Below are positions 43,679 to 52,614 of a stretch of 64,000 bases of DNA, one piece after another. This stretch comes from Kaistella pullorum. Its GTDB lineage: Bacteria; Bacteroidota; Bacteroidia; Flavobacteriales; Weeksellaceae. The notes beneath the pieces were generated by a model, which had not been told where the DNA came from, searched no databases, and saw only the letters and a program-made list of their open reading frames with translations. Position 1 is the stretch's first letter. The number at the start of each line of letters is the position of its first letter. The stretch covers positions 186,001 through 250,000 of the forward strand of contig NZ_JACSPS010000003.1 of NCBI RefSeq assembly GCF_014837035.1, read 5' to 3'. Both the position numbers and the translations under genes were made by a program.

Positions 43679-45076
43679 TTAGTCCACTTTATTTTTAGCC
43701 ACCTGAGCCATTAATTCAGCTTCTACCACGATGCTGTCTCCCACGTAGCCATAGCCCTGCATGTGTACAATTCCGCGTCGGATTGGCGAAATGAGTTCAA
43801 TCTTAAAGACCATCGTATCGCCCGGCACTACTTTCTTCTTGAATTTTACCTTATCGATCTTAATGAAGTAGGTTGAATAATTCTCAGGATCCGGAACGCT
43901 GGCAAGAACCAGAATACCACCCGTTTGTGCAAGTGCTTCCACCTGCAAAACACCGGGCATCACAGGCTCTTTAGGAAAATGACCAACGAAGAACGGTTCG
44001 TTCATCGTGACATTCTTAAGGCCGACCACATGCGAATCTGAAAGCTCCAACACCTTGTCAATCAATAAGAATGGCGGACGGTGAGGCATCAGGCGCATGA
44101 TTCCGTTGATATCGTAAACCGGTTCTTTGCTGATGTCGATATCAGGTACATTTTTCTTTTTCTGGAGTTTCCACTGGCGGTTCAGTTTTTTTGCAAACTG
44201 CGTGTTCACAAAGTGCCCGGGCTTGTTTGCAATCACTTTACCTTTAATCTTAACTCCTACAAGCGCCAAATCACCGATTACATCGAGTAATTTGTGACGG
44301 GCAGCTTCGTTGGGGTAATTTAATGTCAGGTTATCTAAAATTCCGTTCGGACGAATCGCGATGTCGTCTTTTCCGAAGGCTTTTTTAAGTTTTTCGCCCG
44401 TTTCCGGAGTCAGTTCTTTATCTACGTAAACAATCGCGTTGGAGATGTCGCCACCTTTGATGAGACCTGCATCCAGCAACATTTCGAGTTCGTGGAGGAA
44501 ACTGAAGGTTCGTGCGGAAGAAATTTCTTCTTTAAATTCTGAAATATCTTTAAGTGTCGCATTCTGCGTCCCCAAAACCTTTGTTCCGAAATCTACCATC
44601 GTCGTCACCTCATAGGTTTCGGATGGTATAATTGTAATTTCCGAGCCAGTAACCGGATCTACATAATTCAAGACTTCTTTCACTATCAGATACTCGCGGT
44701 CCATTTTCTGTTCCTCGACGCCCGCTTTTTCGATGGCTTCCACGAAAAATTTAGCAGAACCATCCATGATCGGAGGTTCAGCGCTGTTCATCTCAAGGAA
44801 TGCATTATCGATATCACAACCTACCAGTGCAGCCAGCAGGTGTTCACAGGTATGAATGCGTACGCCAAGTTTCTCAAGTGTAGTGCCACGTTCGGTGGTG
44901 GTAACGTAATTTACATCGGCTTCAACCTGCGGTTTTCCTTCAAGATCGGTACGTACAAATACAAAGCCGGTATTTTCTTTCGCCGGTTTTATGGTAAGGG
45001 TAACTTCTCTACCTGTATGGAGCCCGATTCCGCAAAGCGAAACTTCCTGTTTTAGCGTTTTTTGTTTATCACTCAC
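43679..45076 (-). CDS. Bifunctional LpxC-FabZ (deacetylase / hydroxyacyl-ACP dehydratase)
   Basis: A fused protein of about 465 residues. The N-terminal LpxC (zinc deacetylase committing lipid A synthesis) has S-L-C-G-I-G-L-H-T-G, H-T-C-E-H-L-L-A-A-L with the zinc histidine, and A-R-H-K-L-L-D-V-I-G-D. The C-terminal FabZ has L-M-P-H-R-P-P-F-L-L-I-D and G-H-F-P-K-E-P-V-M-P-G with its catalytic histidine. The fusion is typical of Bacteroidota. I chose GTG 45076, whose codon overlaps the lpxD stop (GTGAGTGA); an upstream ATG would add ten residues. Confidence 0.95.
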   Translation of the reverse strand: MSDKQKTLKQEVSLCGIGLHTGREVTLTIKPAKENTGFVFVRTDLEGKPQVEADVNYVTTTERGTTLEKLGVRIHTCEHLLAALVGCDIDNAFLEMNSAEPPIMDGSAKFFVEAIEKAGVEEQKMDREYLIVKEVLNYVDPVTGSEITIIPSETYEVTTMVDFGTKVLGTQNATLKDISEFKEEISSARTFSFLHELEMLLDAGLIKGGDISNAIVYVDKELTPETGEKLKKAFGKDDIAIRPNGILDNLTLNYPNEAARHKLLDVIGDLALVGVKIKGKVIANKPGHFVNTQFAKKLNRQWKLQKKKNVPDIDISKEPVYDINGIMRLMPHRPPFLLIDKVLELSDSHVVGLKNVTMNEPFFVGHFPKEPVMPGVLQVEALAQTGGILVLASVPDPENYSTYFIKIDKVKFKKKVVPGDTMVFKIELISPIRRGIVHMQGYGYVGDSIVVEAELMAQVAKNKVD

Positions 45077-46103
45077 GGTCGTCAATATTTTTTGAATTTT
45101 CTTCAAGTTTGCTGATGCGTTTCACAATCTCTGTAAAGTTGCGGAAATGCACGTAGTTTCGTCTGTATTCGCTGGCGTTGATCGCTGGCGATCCATAAAG
45201 CACTTCGCCGTCTTTTGCGCTGGAATTCACACCGCTCTGTGCCTGGATCTTTACCTGGTTACCAATCTGGATATGACCTACAACACCGACCTGGCCACCA
45301 ATCTGGTTCCAGTCTCCGATGATGGTAGAGCCTGCAATGCCGGCCTGAGCTGCAATCACATTATTTTCACCGATCTTCACATTATGCGCGATCTGGATAA
45401 GGTTGTCTATCTTGGTGCCTTTGCCAATAATTGTGGAGCCGATGGTTCCGCGGTCAATACTGCAGTTTGAACCAATTTCCACATGGTCACCCAAGACTAC
45501 ATTGCCAAGTTGTGGAATTTTTTGGTAACCGTCTTTGGTAGGTTGGAAACCAAAGCCGTCTGAACCGATAACGGTATTTGAATGGATCACACAGTCATCA
45601 CCTACCACGCAGTAATCGTAAATCCTTACGCCACTGTAGATGATACAGTTTTTGCCGATTTTTACATTCTTACCAATGTATACATGTGGGTAAATTTGGC
45701 TCTCATCACCGATTTTCACGTTTTCAGAAACACAGGTGAAGGCACCAACATAGACATTTTCACCTACACTGGAAGTTTCGTGAAAAACTGCACCCTGCTC
45801 TATGCCACTTCTGCGACCCTGCATCTCTTTGTACAGGTTCATCAGTACCTGAAAAGACAGATACGCATCTTCTACAGCAATGATGGTAACCGGGTAATTT
45901 GTCTCAGTAAGAAGGCGCTCTGATACGATAAGTACCGAGCATTTTGCACTTTTTATAAAACCGGAAAACCGCTCTTGTGCAATAAACGAAAGGTGGCCGG
46001 GCTCACAGCTTTCAATTGGCGAAACACCCGTAATGATGGCATTTTCGTCGCCAATGATCTTTCCGTCAATGAATGCTGCAATCTGCGATGCGGTAAACTC
46101 CAT
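45069..46103 (-). CDS. lpxD: UDP-3-O-(3-hydroxyacyl)glucosamine N-acyltransferase
   Basis: A 344-residue LpxD, the third enzyme of lipid A synthesis. An N-terminal uridine-binding domain (M-E-F-T-A-S-Q-I-A-A-F-I-D-G) precedes the hexapeptide beta-helix and C-terminal helices. The catalytic histidine is in L-I-Q-I-A-H-N-V-K-I-G. I chose ATG 46103 because a strong promoter with both elements lies just before it, overlapping the first codons of a longer frame. Its stop overlaps the LpxC-FabZ start. Confidence 0.95.
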   Translation of the reverse strand: MEFTASQIAAFIDGKIIGDENAIITGVSPIESCEPGHLSFIAQERFSGFIKSAKCSVLIVSERLLTETNYPVTIIAVEDAYLSFQVLMNLYKEMQGRRSGIEQGAVFHETSSVGENVYVGAFTCVSENVKIGDESQIYPHVYIGKNVKIGKNCIIYSGVRIYDYCVVGDDCVIHSNTVIGSDGFGFQPTKDGYQKIPQLGNVVLGDHVEIGSNCSIDRGTIGSTIIGKGTKIDNLIQIAHNVKIGENNVIAAQAGIAGSTIIGDWNQIGGQVGVVGHIQIGNQVKIQAQSGVNSSAKDGEVLYGSPAINASEYRRNYVHFRNFTEIVKRISKLEENSKNIDDRE

Positions 46104-46109
46104 ATCGTG

Positions 46110-46139
46110 CAAAGATAGGAAAATCCCAATTATTGCCAA
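46110..46139 (-). promoter_or_regulatory. Strong promoter of the lipid A operon
   Basis: On the minus strand TTG (46137-46139), exactly 19 bases, then TATCTTTG (46110-46117), then six bases to the lpxD ATG at 46103. This is a full match to the Bacteroidota sigma-A consensus and fixes the start of lpxD. Confidence 0.8.
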
Positions 46140-46164
46140 TATTTTTTAACGCCGGCACGCACGC

Positions 46165-47376
46165 CTAAATTTCTCTTGGAAAGGCAAGAATATACTTGGT
46201 GTTCAGCTCATTGATCGCTGATGAGAGGATCTGGTTTTCTGATTTTTCCAAAGTTATCTTACTGCCGTCTTTTTGCAGCAAATAAATCGGTTGACGCTCA
46301 GTGTTGTACGGAAGCAGGCTTATTGAGATCTGGTCAACCAGTTGCGCGCCCTTTTCAGTATTGAAAACGGCGTTTGTCCGTTCAATTTTATCTTTGATGA
46401 AATTTTCGGAAAAACGCTGTGAAGAAATAATGGTGCGCGGAAAACTGCGGCCGATCACGCATTTGCACAGATAGCTCAGCAGCAGATCATCATGCCGCGT
46501 CCAGTTCTTCATCGCCTGGATAATATCAGTATCGTCAAGTTCTGTAAAGCGCGCGATATCCTCGTCTGTTGCCTCTGCAGACTGGTTTCGGTGTAGAAAA
46601 TAATTTAGGTTTTCTGAGGCTGACAAATCTATACCCTGCTGAACCAAAGCTTTTGCGCGCGATAAAATCTTAACCAAAAGATGCTCCGCCAACGCCGAGG
46701 TTTTGTGATAATAAACCTGCCAGTACATGAACATCCGGGCTGTAAGGAAATTTTCGATCGAATAAATCCCTTTTGCATCGATGACCAACTCGTCATCAGC
46801 CACATTCATCATCGAAATAATGCGCTGCGTATTCACATTGCCTTCAGAAACGCCGGTATAGAAACTGTCGCGCTTCAGATAGTCGAGCCTGTCAACATCG
46901 AGCTGCGAGGAAATCAACTGATTGAAGAATTTCCGGTGATATTTACCTTTAAACATTTCAATTGCCATTGAAAGTTCGCCATTAAACTCAGAATTCAGTT
47001 TATCCATCAGCAACAGCGATAGTTTTTCGTGATGCCAACTGTCCATCAGCATATTTTCAAGCGCGTGCGAAAACGGTCCGTGCCCGATATCATGCAGCAG
47101 AATAGCCAGCATCGCCGATTTTTCTTCAGTTTTGGAAATCTCCACGCCTTTCAGTTTCAGCGTTTCGATAGCGGTAAACATCAAATGCATCGCGCCCAAT
47201 GCGTGATGGAAACGCGTGTGGGTTGCGCCTGGAAAAATGAGATTTAATAAGCCGGTTTGTGAAATCCTGCGTAAGCGCTGAAAAAAAGGATGCTCTATTA
47301 CATCATACAAAATTTCATAAGGAATTTTAATAAATCCGTAAACCGGATCGTTGATTATCTTGAGTTTATTCGTCAT
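46165..47376 (-). CDS. HD-domain phosphohydrolase
   Basis: A 403-residue HD superfamily protein. The metal site is in H-A-L-G-A-M-H-L-M (first His) and L-L-H-D-I-G-H-G-P-F-S-H-A-L-E (HD pair at about 90-104), with a later L-D-V-D-R-L-D-Y-L-K-R-D aspartate. It resembles the dNTP triphosphohydrolase-like YdhJ/SAMHD1-type group. Substrate is not determinable. It lies upstream of lpxD on the same strand, but lpxD has its own promoter. Confidence 0.88.
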   Translation of the reverse strand: MTNKLKIINDPVYGFIKIPYEILYDVIEHPFFQRLRRISQTGLLNLIFPGATHTRFHHALGAMHLMFTAIETLKLKGVEISKTEEKSAMLAILLHDIGHGPFSHALENMLMDSWHHEKLSLLLMDKLNSEFNGELSMAIEMFKGKYHRKFFNQLISSQLDVDRLDYLKRDSFYTGVSEGNVNTQRIISMMNVADDELVIDAKGIYSIENFLTARMFMYWQVYYHKTSALAEHLLVKILSRAKALVQQGIDLSASENLNYFLHRNQSAEATDEDIARFTELDDTDIIQAMKNWTRHDDLLLSYLCKCVIGRSFPRTIISSQRFSENFIKDKIERTNAVFNTEKGAQLVDQISISLLPYNTERQPIYLLQKDGSKITLEKSENQILSSAINELNTKYILAFPREI

Positions 47377-47410
47377 ATTTTCAGCTTGATTATCCGCCTG
47401 ATAGCGGCTT

Positions 47411-47418
47411 CAAAAATA
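47411..47418 (-). promoter_or_regulatory. -7 box (TATTTTTG) upstream of the HD-domain gene
   Basis: A minus-strand TAnnTTTG match 34 bases before the ATG at 47376. No clear -33 element. Confidence 0.4.
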
Positions 47419-47521
47419 CTGATAATAATGCAGAATTCAGTTTTGCGAGCGGCCGGAATATGAGCTATTTATTTAACGGAATTTTAACTGCTTTTAAATT
47501 AAACTTGGGAATCTTTGTTTG

Positions 47522-47529
47522 TATTTTTG
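47522..47529 (+). promoter_or_regulatory. -7 box (TATTTTTG) upstream of porX
   Basis: A TAnnTTTG match 62 bases before the porX ATG. The nearest TTG candidates are at poor spacing. Confidence 0.35.
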
Positions 47530-47591
47530 AAAACTTTAAAGTAAATTATCAAATACTTTAAGTAATTAATAAAAAAAATTTAAACAACTTT

Positions 47592-49133
47592 ATGGCAAAA
47601 TTGATATGGATTGATGATGAAGTAGATTTACTAAAGCCTCATATTGTCTTTCTCGAAAATAAAGGATACAAAGTTTCACCCGTAAACAATGTAAACGAAG
47701 CGCTGGAAATGATCGAAAAAGAAAATTTTCAGCTCGCACTGCTCGATGAGAACATGCCCGGAATTGCGGGTCTGGAAGCCATACCGATGATTAAAAACAT
47801 CGATTCGGCAATAAAGATTGTGATGGTAACGAAAAATGAGGAAGAACAAATTATGGAGCAGGCCATCGGTTCGCAGATTGCAGATTATATCCTGAAACCT
47901 GTAAATCCAAACCAGGTTTTGCTTTCACTGAAGAAAAACCTGCAGGAAGACACTCTTGTTGAACAAAAAACCATTCTGGAGTATCAGCAGGAATTCCGCA
48001 ACCTTTCTATGGAACTGTCTTACATGAAAACATTTCAGGATTGGGCGGAGTATTACAAGAAAATCCTGAACTGGGAAGTGAAATTCGACAAGGTTTTCGA
48101 TAATGAATTTGCAGATTTGCTGCAATCTCAAAAAGAGGAAGCCAACATCCAGTTTTCAAAATTCATTGAAAACAACTACGAAGAATGGCTTCAGAGCAAT
48201 GATAAGCCGATAATGAGCCATACGCTCTTCAAGGACAAAATAAAACCTGAAGTCGAAAAAGACAAGGTGCTTCTGCTGATGATCGACAATCTGCGCTACG
48301 ACCAGTGGAAAGTCATCGAACCTCTTTTTACTAAATTTTACAACAAAACATCTGAGGATTACTATTTCAGCATTCTGCCGACAGCTACGCAGTATGCGCG
48401 AAACTCCTTCTTTGCCGGACTTTTGCCTTCAGAAATTGAAAAAAGATTTCCGCAGTTTTGGTTTAATGACAACGAAGAAGGCAACAAAAATGAGCATGAA
48501 CGCGACTTCCTGGAAGACCAGATGAAACGCTTAGGCCTTTCGGGCAAGTCTATGAAGTACCTTAAAATTCTGAATGCGGATTTTGAACGTAAGATCTTAG
48601 ACGATTTTAATCAGCACAAAAACAACGATTTACTTGTAATTGTTTACAACTTTATCGATATACTTTCACATGCCAAAACCGACAACGTAATCGTAAATCA
48701 ACTGATCCGTGATGACAAAACCTTCCGTTCACTTACGTACAACTGGTTCGAGAATTCGTCGCTGATTAAACTTATAAAACAGGCTGCTGAAAATGGTTTT
48801 AAACTCGCCATCACCACGGATCACGGCACGATTTACGTCAAAAAACCGAGCAAAGTAGTCGGTGACCGCGAAACATCTACCAACATCCGTTACAAAACCG
48901 GGCGTAGCCTTACGTACGAAAACAACGATGTCTGGGCCATTTCGAACCCTGAAAAACTGTTTTTACCGAAAGGAAACCTGAGTTCAAAATATATTTTCGC
49001 GAAGAACAATACGTTTTTGGCCTATCCGAAGAATTACAACCACTTTGTGAATTATTATAAGGAAACCTATCAGCATGGCGGGATCTCGCTTGAAGAGATG
49101 ATCATCCCCATCAGTATCTTAGAACCCAAATAG
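47592..49133 (+). CDS. porX: PorX response regulator with PglZ-type phosphatase domain
   Basis: A 513-residue two-domain regulator. The receiver domain (1-120) has the acidic pair Asp8/Asp9, phospho-acceptor Asp52 (L-L-D-E-N-M-P-G), Thr80 and Lys102. A helical linker leads to a PglZ/alkaline-phosphatase-superfamily domain with L-L-M-I-D-N-L-R-Y-D-Q-W and T-T-D-H-G. This is PorX, which with PorY controls type IX secretion and gliding genes in Bacteroidota; the PglZ domain of PorX is reported to act on oligonucleotides. No PorY kinase is adjacent. A terminator follows. Confidence 0.95.
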   Translation: MAKLIWIDDEVDLLKPHIVFLENKGYKVSPVNNVNEALEMIEKENFQLALLDENMPGIAGLEAIPMIKNIDSAIKIVMVTKNEEEQIMEQAIGSQIADYILKPVNPNQVLLSLKKNLQEDTLVEQKTILEYQQEFRNLSMELSYMKTFQDWAEYYKKILNWEVKFDKVFDNEFADLLQSQKEEANIQFSKFIENNYEEWLQSNDKPIMSHTLFKDKIKPEVEKDKVLLLMIDNLRYDQWKVIEPLFTKFYNKTSEDYYFSILPTATQYARNSFFAGLLPSEIEKRFPQFWFNDNEEGNKNEHERDFLEDQMKRLGLSGKSMKYLKILNADFERKILDDFNQHKNNDLLVIVYNFIDILSHAKTDNVIVNQLIRDDKTFRSLTYNWFENSSLIKLIKQAAENGFKLAITTDHGTIYVKKPSKVVGDRETSTNIRYKTGRSLTYENNDVWAISNPEKLFLPKGNLSSKYIFAKNNTFLAYPKNYNHFVNYYKETYQHGGISLEEMIIPISILEPK

Positions 49134-49166
49134 TTTTTTTCATAGTTTATTTAATTTGGGTTGCGA

Positions 49167-49201
49167 GGCGGAAAAAATCAATGATTTTTTCCGCCTTTTT
49201 T
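49167..49201 (+). terminator. Terminator after porX
   Basis: GGCGGAAAAAATCA and TGATTTTTTCCGCC are perfectly complementary around one base, followed by a run of T. It ends porX transcription just before the xth promoter box. Confidence 0.85.
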
Positions 49202-49235
49202 GTGGCCAGATACTACCAGAGCAAACTTCAATCGT

Positions 49236-49243
49236 TATTTTTG
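49236..49243 (+). promoter_or_regulatory. -7 box (TATTTTTG) upstream of exonuclease III
   Basis: A TAnnTTTG match 19 bases before ATG 49263. It falls inside a longer in-frame extension, which therefore is unlikely to be translated. Confidence 0.5.
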
Positions 49244-49262
49244 TAGCTCAATAAAAACCAAC

Positions 49263-50027
49263 ATGAAAATCATTTCCTACAATGTAAACGGCATCCGCGC
49301 CGCATTTACCAAAAATTTTGTGGGCTGGCTTCAGCAGGCCGATCCGGATATTGTCTGCATTCAGGAAAGCAAGGCAGGCAACGACCAGATCGACATTGAG
49401 GCGCTTGAAAAAGTGGGCTACAAAAGTTACTGGCACTGCGCGCAGAAAAAAGGCTATTCGGGCGTAGGAATCGCTTCCAAACAAGAACCGATTCACGTAG
49501 AATACGGTTGTGGCATAGAACATTATGATTCTGAAGGCAGGATAATGCGTGCAGATTTTGAAGATTTTTCGGTCATTTCGGTCTATGTTCCGTCGGCCAG
49601 CAATATCGAACGGCTCGATTTCAAGATGGAGTTCTGCTACGATTTTTTAGCTTACATTAAAAATTTAAAGAAAACCATTCCAAACCTTATTATATGTGGC
49701 GATTTCAACATTTGCCATAAGCCTATTGATATCCACAATCCTGAAGGTTTGAAAAACGCCTCCGGATTCTTACCGATTGAGCGGGAATGGATGTCGAAGT
49801 TCATTGAAGAATGCGAAATGACCGACTCTTTCCGGTATTTCAACGATCAACCCCACTATTATACGTGGTGGAGCTACCGGCAGAACTCGCGTGAGCGCAA
49901 CAAAGGCTGGCGGCTTGATTATCATTTCGTTTCGAAAACCCTGGAGCCAAAACTATCACGCTCTGTTATCTTAAAAGAGGTTTTTCATTCCGATCATTGT
50001 CCGATTCTTCTGGAATTGACGCCGTAA
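49263..50027 (+). CDS. xth: Exodeoxyribonuclease III
   Basis: A 254-residue AP endonuclease/exonuclease III of the ExoA type for base-excision repair. K-I-I-S-Y-N-V-N-G-I-R-A at the start, the metal ligand in I-Q-E-S-K, C-G-D-F-N-I-C-H, W-R-L-D-Y-H-F-V-S and S-D-H-C-P-I with the catalytic Asp/His are all present. I chose ATG 49263; a frame extending 21 codons upstream overlaps the promoter box. Confidence 0.96.
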   Translation: MKIISYNVNGIRAAFTKNFVGWLQQADPDIVCIQESKAGNDQIDIEALEKVGYKSYWHCAQKKGYSGVGIASKQEPIHVEYGCGIEHYDSEGRIMRADFEDFSVISVYVPSASNIERLDFKMEFCYDFLAYIKNLKKTIPNLIICGDFNICHKPIDIHNPEGLKNASGFLPIEREWMSKFIEECEMTDSFRYFNDQPHYYTWWSYRQNSRERNKGWRLDYHFVSKTLEPKLSRSVILKEVFHSDHCPILLELTP

Positions 50028-50383
50028 CGGGTTTTCGCTAAAAATTTTCCACCTTTACAGGCTCCTTTATTTAGGATAAGGTTCAAATCAGCTAAATCGC
50101 ATTATAATATACGCATAAACGCAATATTATAAATATTTGTTAATACATAATACGTTATGTGTTATTATCAACATGTTGGTACGTCGTTTGATACGGTTTA
50201 AATTAAGAATCCGAACTGAAGTATTTGTTTCCCATCGGATATTTAGTTTGGATTAATTCCCGCTTATTTCTTTAAATATTTTCGTTCCCACCAGATTCTG
50301 AATGCTATAGGTTCAGAATAATTTTGGATGAAATAGGAAACTCTAAGCGGGCGGTTAATAACATTAAAAAAAACAGTAGCATT
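50028..50383. other. Intergenic region with inverted repeats before the glycan cluster
   Basis: 356 bases without a credible gene, very AT-rich in the middle. An 8-bp inverted repeat TATAATAT (50103-50110) / ATATTATA (50124-50131) and a second, ACATAA (50145-50150) / TTATGT (50155-50160), lie about 220-280 bases before the glycosyltransferase. They could be operator or UTR structures; no good TAnnTTTG box was found close to the gene. Confidence 0.5.
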
Positions 50384-51475
50384 ATGGAAACGCACGCACC
50401 TAAACCAAAAGCGAATCCCGAATATGACATGATAGTATTCTGTCATCTCCGTTGGGATTTCGTTTACCAGAGACCTCAACACATTATCAGCCGTTTGGCT
50501 AAAGATTACAGAATCCTGGTTGTGGAAGAACCACAACCTACAAGGCTGAATGGCAACTCACCACTTGAAGTCCGGGAGATTACGCCGAATATTCACGTTT
50601 TCCGCCCACCGGTACAAAGCATCAAATCTATCGGTACTTTCTTAAAAAAACATCTTAAAAAACAGACTTTTCCAGTAGGTTGGTTCTACTCTCCTGCCTT
50701 TGTTCCTGTGTTGGAGTATCTGGACTTTGAAACCGTGGTTTACGACTGTATGGATGAACTTTCATTGTTTAAAGGTGCTTCAGCCGAACTTATTTCGCAG
50801 GAAAAACAACTTTTGGCAGCTGCAGATATCGTCTATACTGGCGGAAAATCGCTTTATGAATCTAAAAAACAAAAACACCACAACGTCTTCTGTTTCCCAA
50901 GTTCCGTAGATATTGAGCATTTCGCCAGCGAAAACAGTACAGAAATTTCCCTTCCGGATGACCTGAAAGATATACCAACCCCAATTGTGGGTTATTACGG
51001 AGTGATTGATGAGCGGATTGACCTTGACTTGCTTAAAGAAACTGCCGCAAAATGCCCGGATACGTCATTTGTAATGATTGGGCCATTATGCAAAATCGAA
51101 GACCACGATCTCCCACGCGCGGAAAACATCCATTACCTCGGCATGAAGAGTTACGAAGAACTACCACAGTACCTTCACTTCTTCGATGTGGCGATGATGC
51201 CTTTCGCCTTAAATGATTCTACCAAATACATCAGCCCTACCAAAACACTGGAATATATGTCGGCGTATAAACCGATTATTTCAACAAAAGTTCGCGATGT
51301 AATGCGCGATTACAGCAACTGTATCGCACTGATCGATGATGCAGAAGATTTCGCAAAAGCAATCTCGGAAGCTCCGGAAAGAGATCTTTCTGAGTATGGC
51401 CAGATTCTGGAAAAAACATCGTGGGACGCAACTGCGGCGCAAATGAGTTCAATCATCCAAAAAGCAACCGCATGA
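50384..51475 (+). CDS. Glycosyltransferase (GT-B fold)
   Basis: A 363-residue cytoplasmic glycosyltransferase. The N-terminal half has M-I-V-F-C-H-L-R-W-D-F-V-Y-Q-R-P-Q-H, a start typical of a family of GT-B enzymes often next to UDP-galactopyranose mutase. The C-terminal half has V-G-Y-Y-G-V-I-D-E-R, F-V-M-I-G-P-L and Y-I-S-P-T-K-T-L-E-Y-M-S-A, which binds the sugar nucleotide. I chose ATG 50384; an upstream start is possible. Its last bases overlap the glf start (ATGA), so it probably uses the product of Glf. Confidence 0.88.
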   Translation: METHAPKPKANPEYDMIVFCHLRWDFVYQRPQHIISRLAKDYRILVVEEPQPTRLNGNSPLEVREITPNIHVFRPPVQSIKSIGTFLKKHLKKQTFPVGWFYSPAFVPVLEYLDFETVVYDCMDELSLFKGASAELISQEKQLLAAADIVYTGGKSLYESKKQKHHNVFCFPSSVDIEHFASENSTEISLPDDLKDIPTPIVGYYGVIDERIDLDLLKETAAKCPDTSFVMIGPLCKIEDHDLPRAENIHYLGMKSYEELPQYLHFFDVAMMPFALNDSTKYISPTKTLEYMSAYKPIISTKVRDVMRDYSNCIALIDDAEDFAKAISEAPERDLSEYGQILEKTSWDATAAQMSSIIQKATA

Positions 51476-52614
51476 CAGAGGTAGATATTTTGATCGTAGG
51501 AGCGGGCATCTCCGGGGCTACACTTGCGGAGCGTTACGCCAGCATCGGAAAAAAAGTTCTGATAATCGAAAAACGTGATCACATTGCGGGTAACTGTTAT
51601 GACTATTACGACGAAAATGGCATTCTGACCTCGAAATACGGCGCTCATCTTTTCCATACCAACGAACAGGACGTTTGGCAATATATAAATCAATTTGGTG
51701 AATGGTATCCGTGGGAACATCGTGTGGTCGCCAGAGTGGATGACAAAACAGTTCCAATACCTGTAAATATCACGACCGTAAATACATTATTCGGCACCAA
51801 CATCACCTCAGAAGAGGAAATGAAAAAGTGGCTTGACGAAAACCGTGTAGAATTTTCTCCTGCTAAAAATGGTGAGGAAGCTGTTCTGAACCGTGTAGGT
51901 CCAGTACTTTATGAGAAAATGTTTAAACATTACACCAAAAAGCAGTGGGATAAATATCCTGCAGAACTTCACGCCTCGGTTCTCGAGAGAATTCCGGTGC
52001 GTACCAATTATGACGACCGCTATTTTTCCGACGAGTTTCAGGCTTTGCCTAAGGGCGGCTACACGAAAATCTTTGAAAAGATGCTTGACCATCCGAATAT
52101 CACTGTTTTGCTGAATACAGATTATTTTGATGTGAAAGATCAGTATCGGGGTTATGAAAAATTGTTCTACACCGGCCCTGTTGACCGCTTTTTTGAGTTT
52201 AAAACTGAATTGGAAAAACTCGAGTATCGTTCGATAAATTTCGTAACCGAACATTTGGATCAGGAATATTTCCAGGAATGTAGCGTCGTAAATTATCCGG
52301 GTAATGAAGTAGAATTCACAAGAATTGTTGAATATAAACATTTCGGAAATCAGAAGTCCAAGAAAACCAGCATTGTAAAGGAGTTTACAGTGGATGAAGG
52401 CGAGCCGTACTACCCTGTACCTAATGAAAAAAATCAGCTGATCTACGAAAAATATAAGGAGGAAGCAGACAAACTTACAGACGTTTACTTTGTTGGCAGA
52501 TTGGCAAACTACAAATATTTCAACATGGATCAGGCATTTAAGAATGCTTTGGATTTATTCTCTTCACTGGAAACCAAAAATCTGGAACATCATGTTGCAG
52601 GAACCACTTTTTAA
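51472..52614 (+). CDS. glf: UDP-galactopyranose mutase
   Basis: A 380-residue flavoenzyme converting UDP-galactopyranose to UDP-galactofuranose. The FAD fold starts V-G-A-G-I-S-G-A-T-L-A-E-R-Y-A and continues I-E-K-R-D-H-I-A-G-N-C-Y-D. K-Y-G-A-H-L-F-H-T-N, the Y-T-K-K-Q-W segment and G-R-L-A-N-Y-K-Y-F-N-M-D-Q near the end are diagnostic. The start ATG overlaps the glycosyltransferase stop. The gene implies a galactofuranose-containing glycan. Confidence 0.96.
   Translation: MTEVDILIVGAGISGATLAERYASIGKKVLIIEKRDHIAGNCYDYYDENGILTSKYGAHLFHTNEQDVWQYINQFGEWYPWEHRVVARVDDKTVPIPVNITTVNTLFGTNITSEEEMKKWLDENRVEFSPAKNGEEAVLNRVGPVLYEKMFKHYTKKQWDKYPAELHASVLERIPVRTNYDDRYFSDEFQALPKGGYTKIFEKMLDHPNITVLLNTDYFDVKDQYRGYEKLFYTGPVDRFFEFKTELEKLEYRSINFVTEHLDQEYFQECSVVNYPGNEVEFTRIVEYKHFGNQKSKKTSIVKEFTVDEGEPYYPVPNEKNQLIYEKYKEEADKLTDVYFVGRLANYKYFNMDQAFKNALDLFSSLETKNLEHHVAGTTF

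Noticed and set aside
47592-49133. PglZ domain as a sign of a BREX defence system
   Set aside because: The receiver domain at the N-terminus identifies PorX, and no BREX genes are nearby.
51808-52341. A 177-codon minus-strand frame inside glf
   Set aside because: Antisense to a strongly conserved enzyme gene; no start context or family match.
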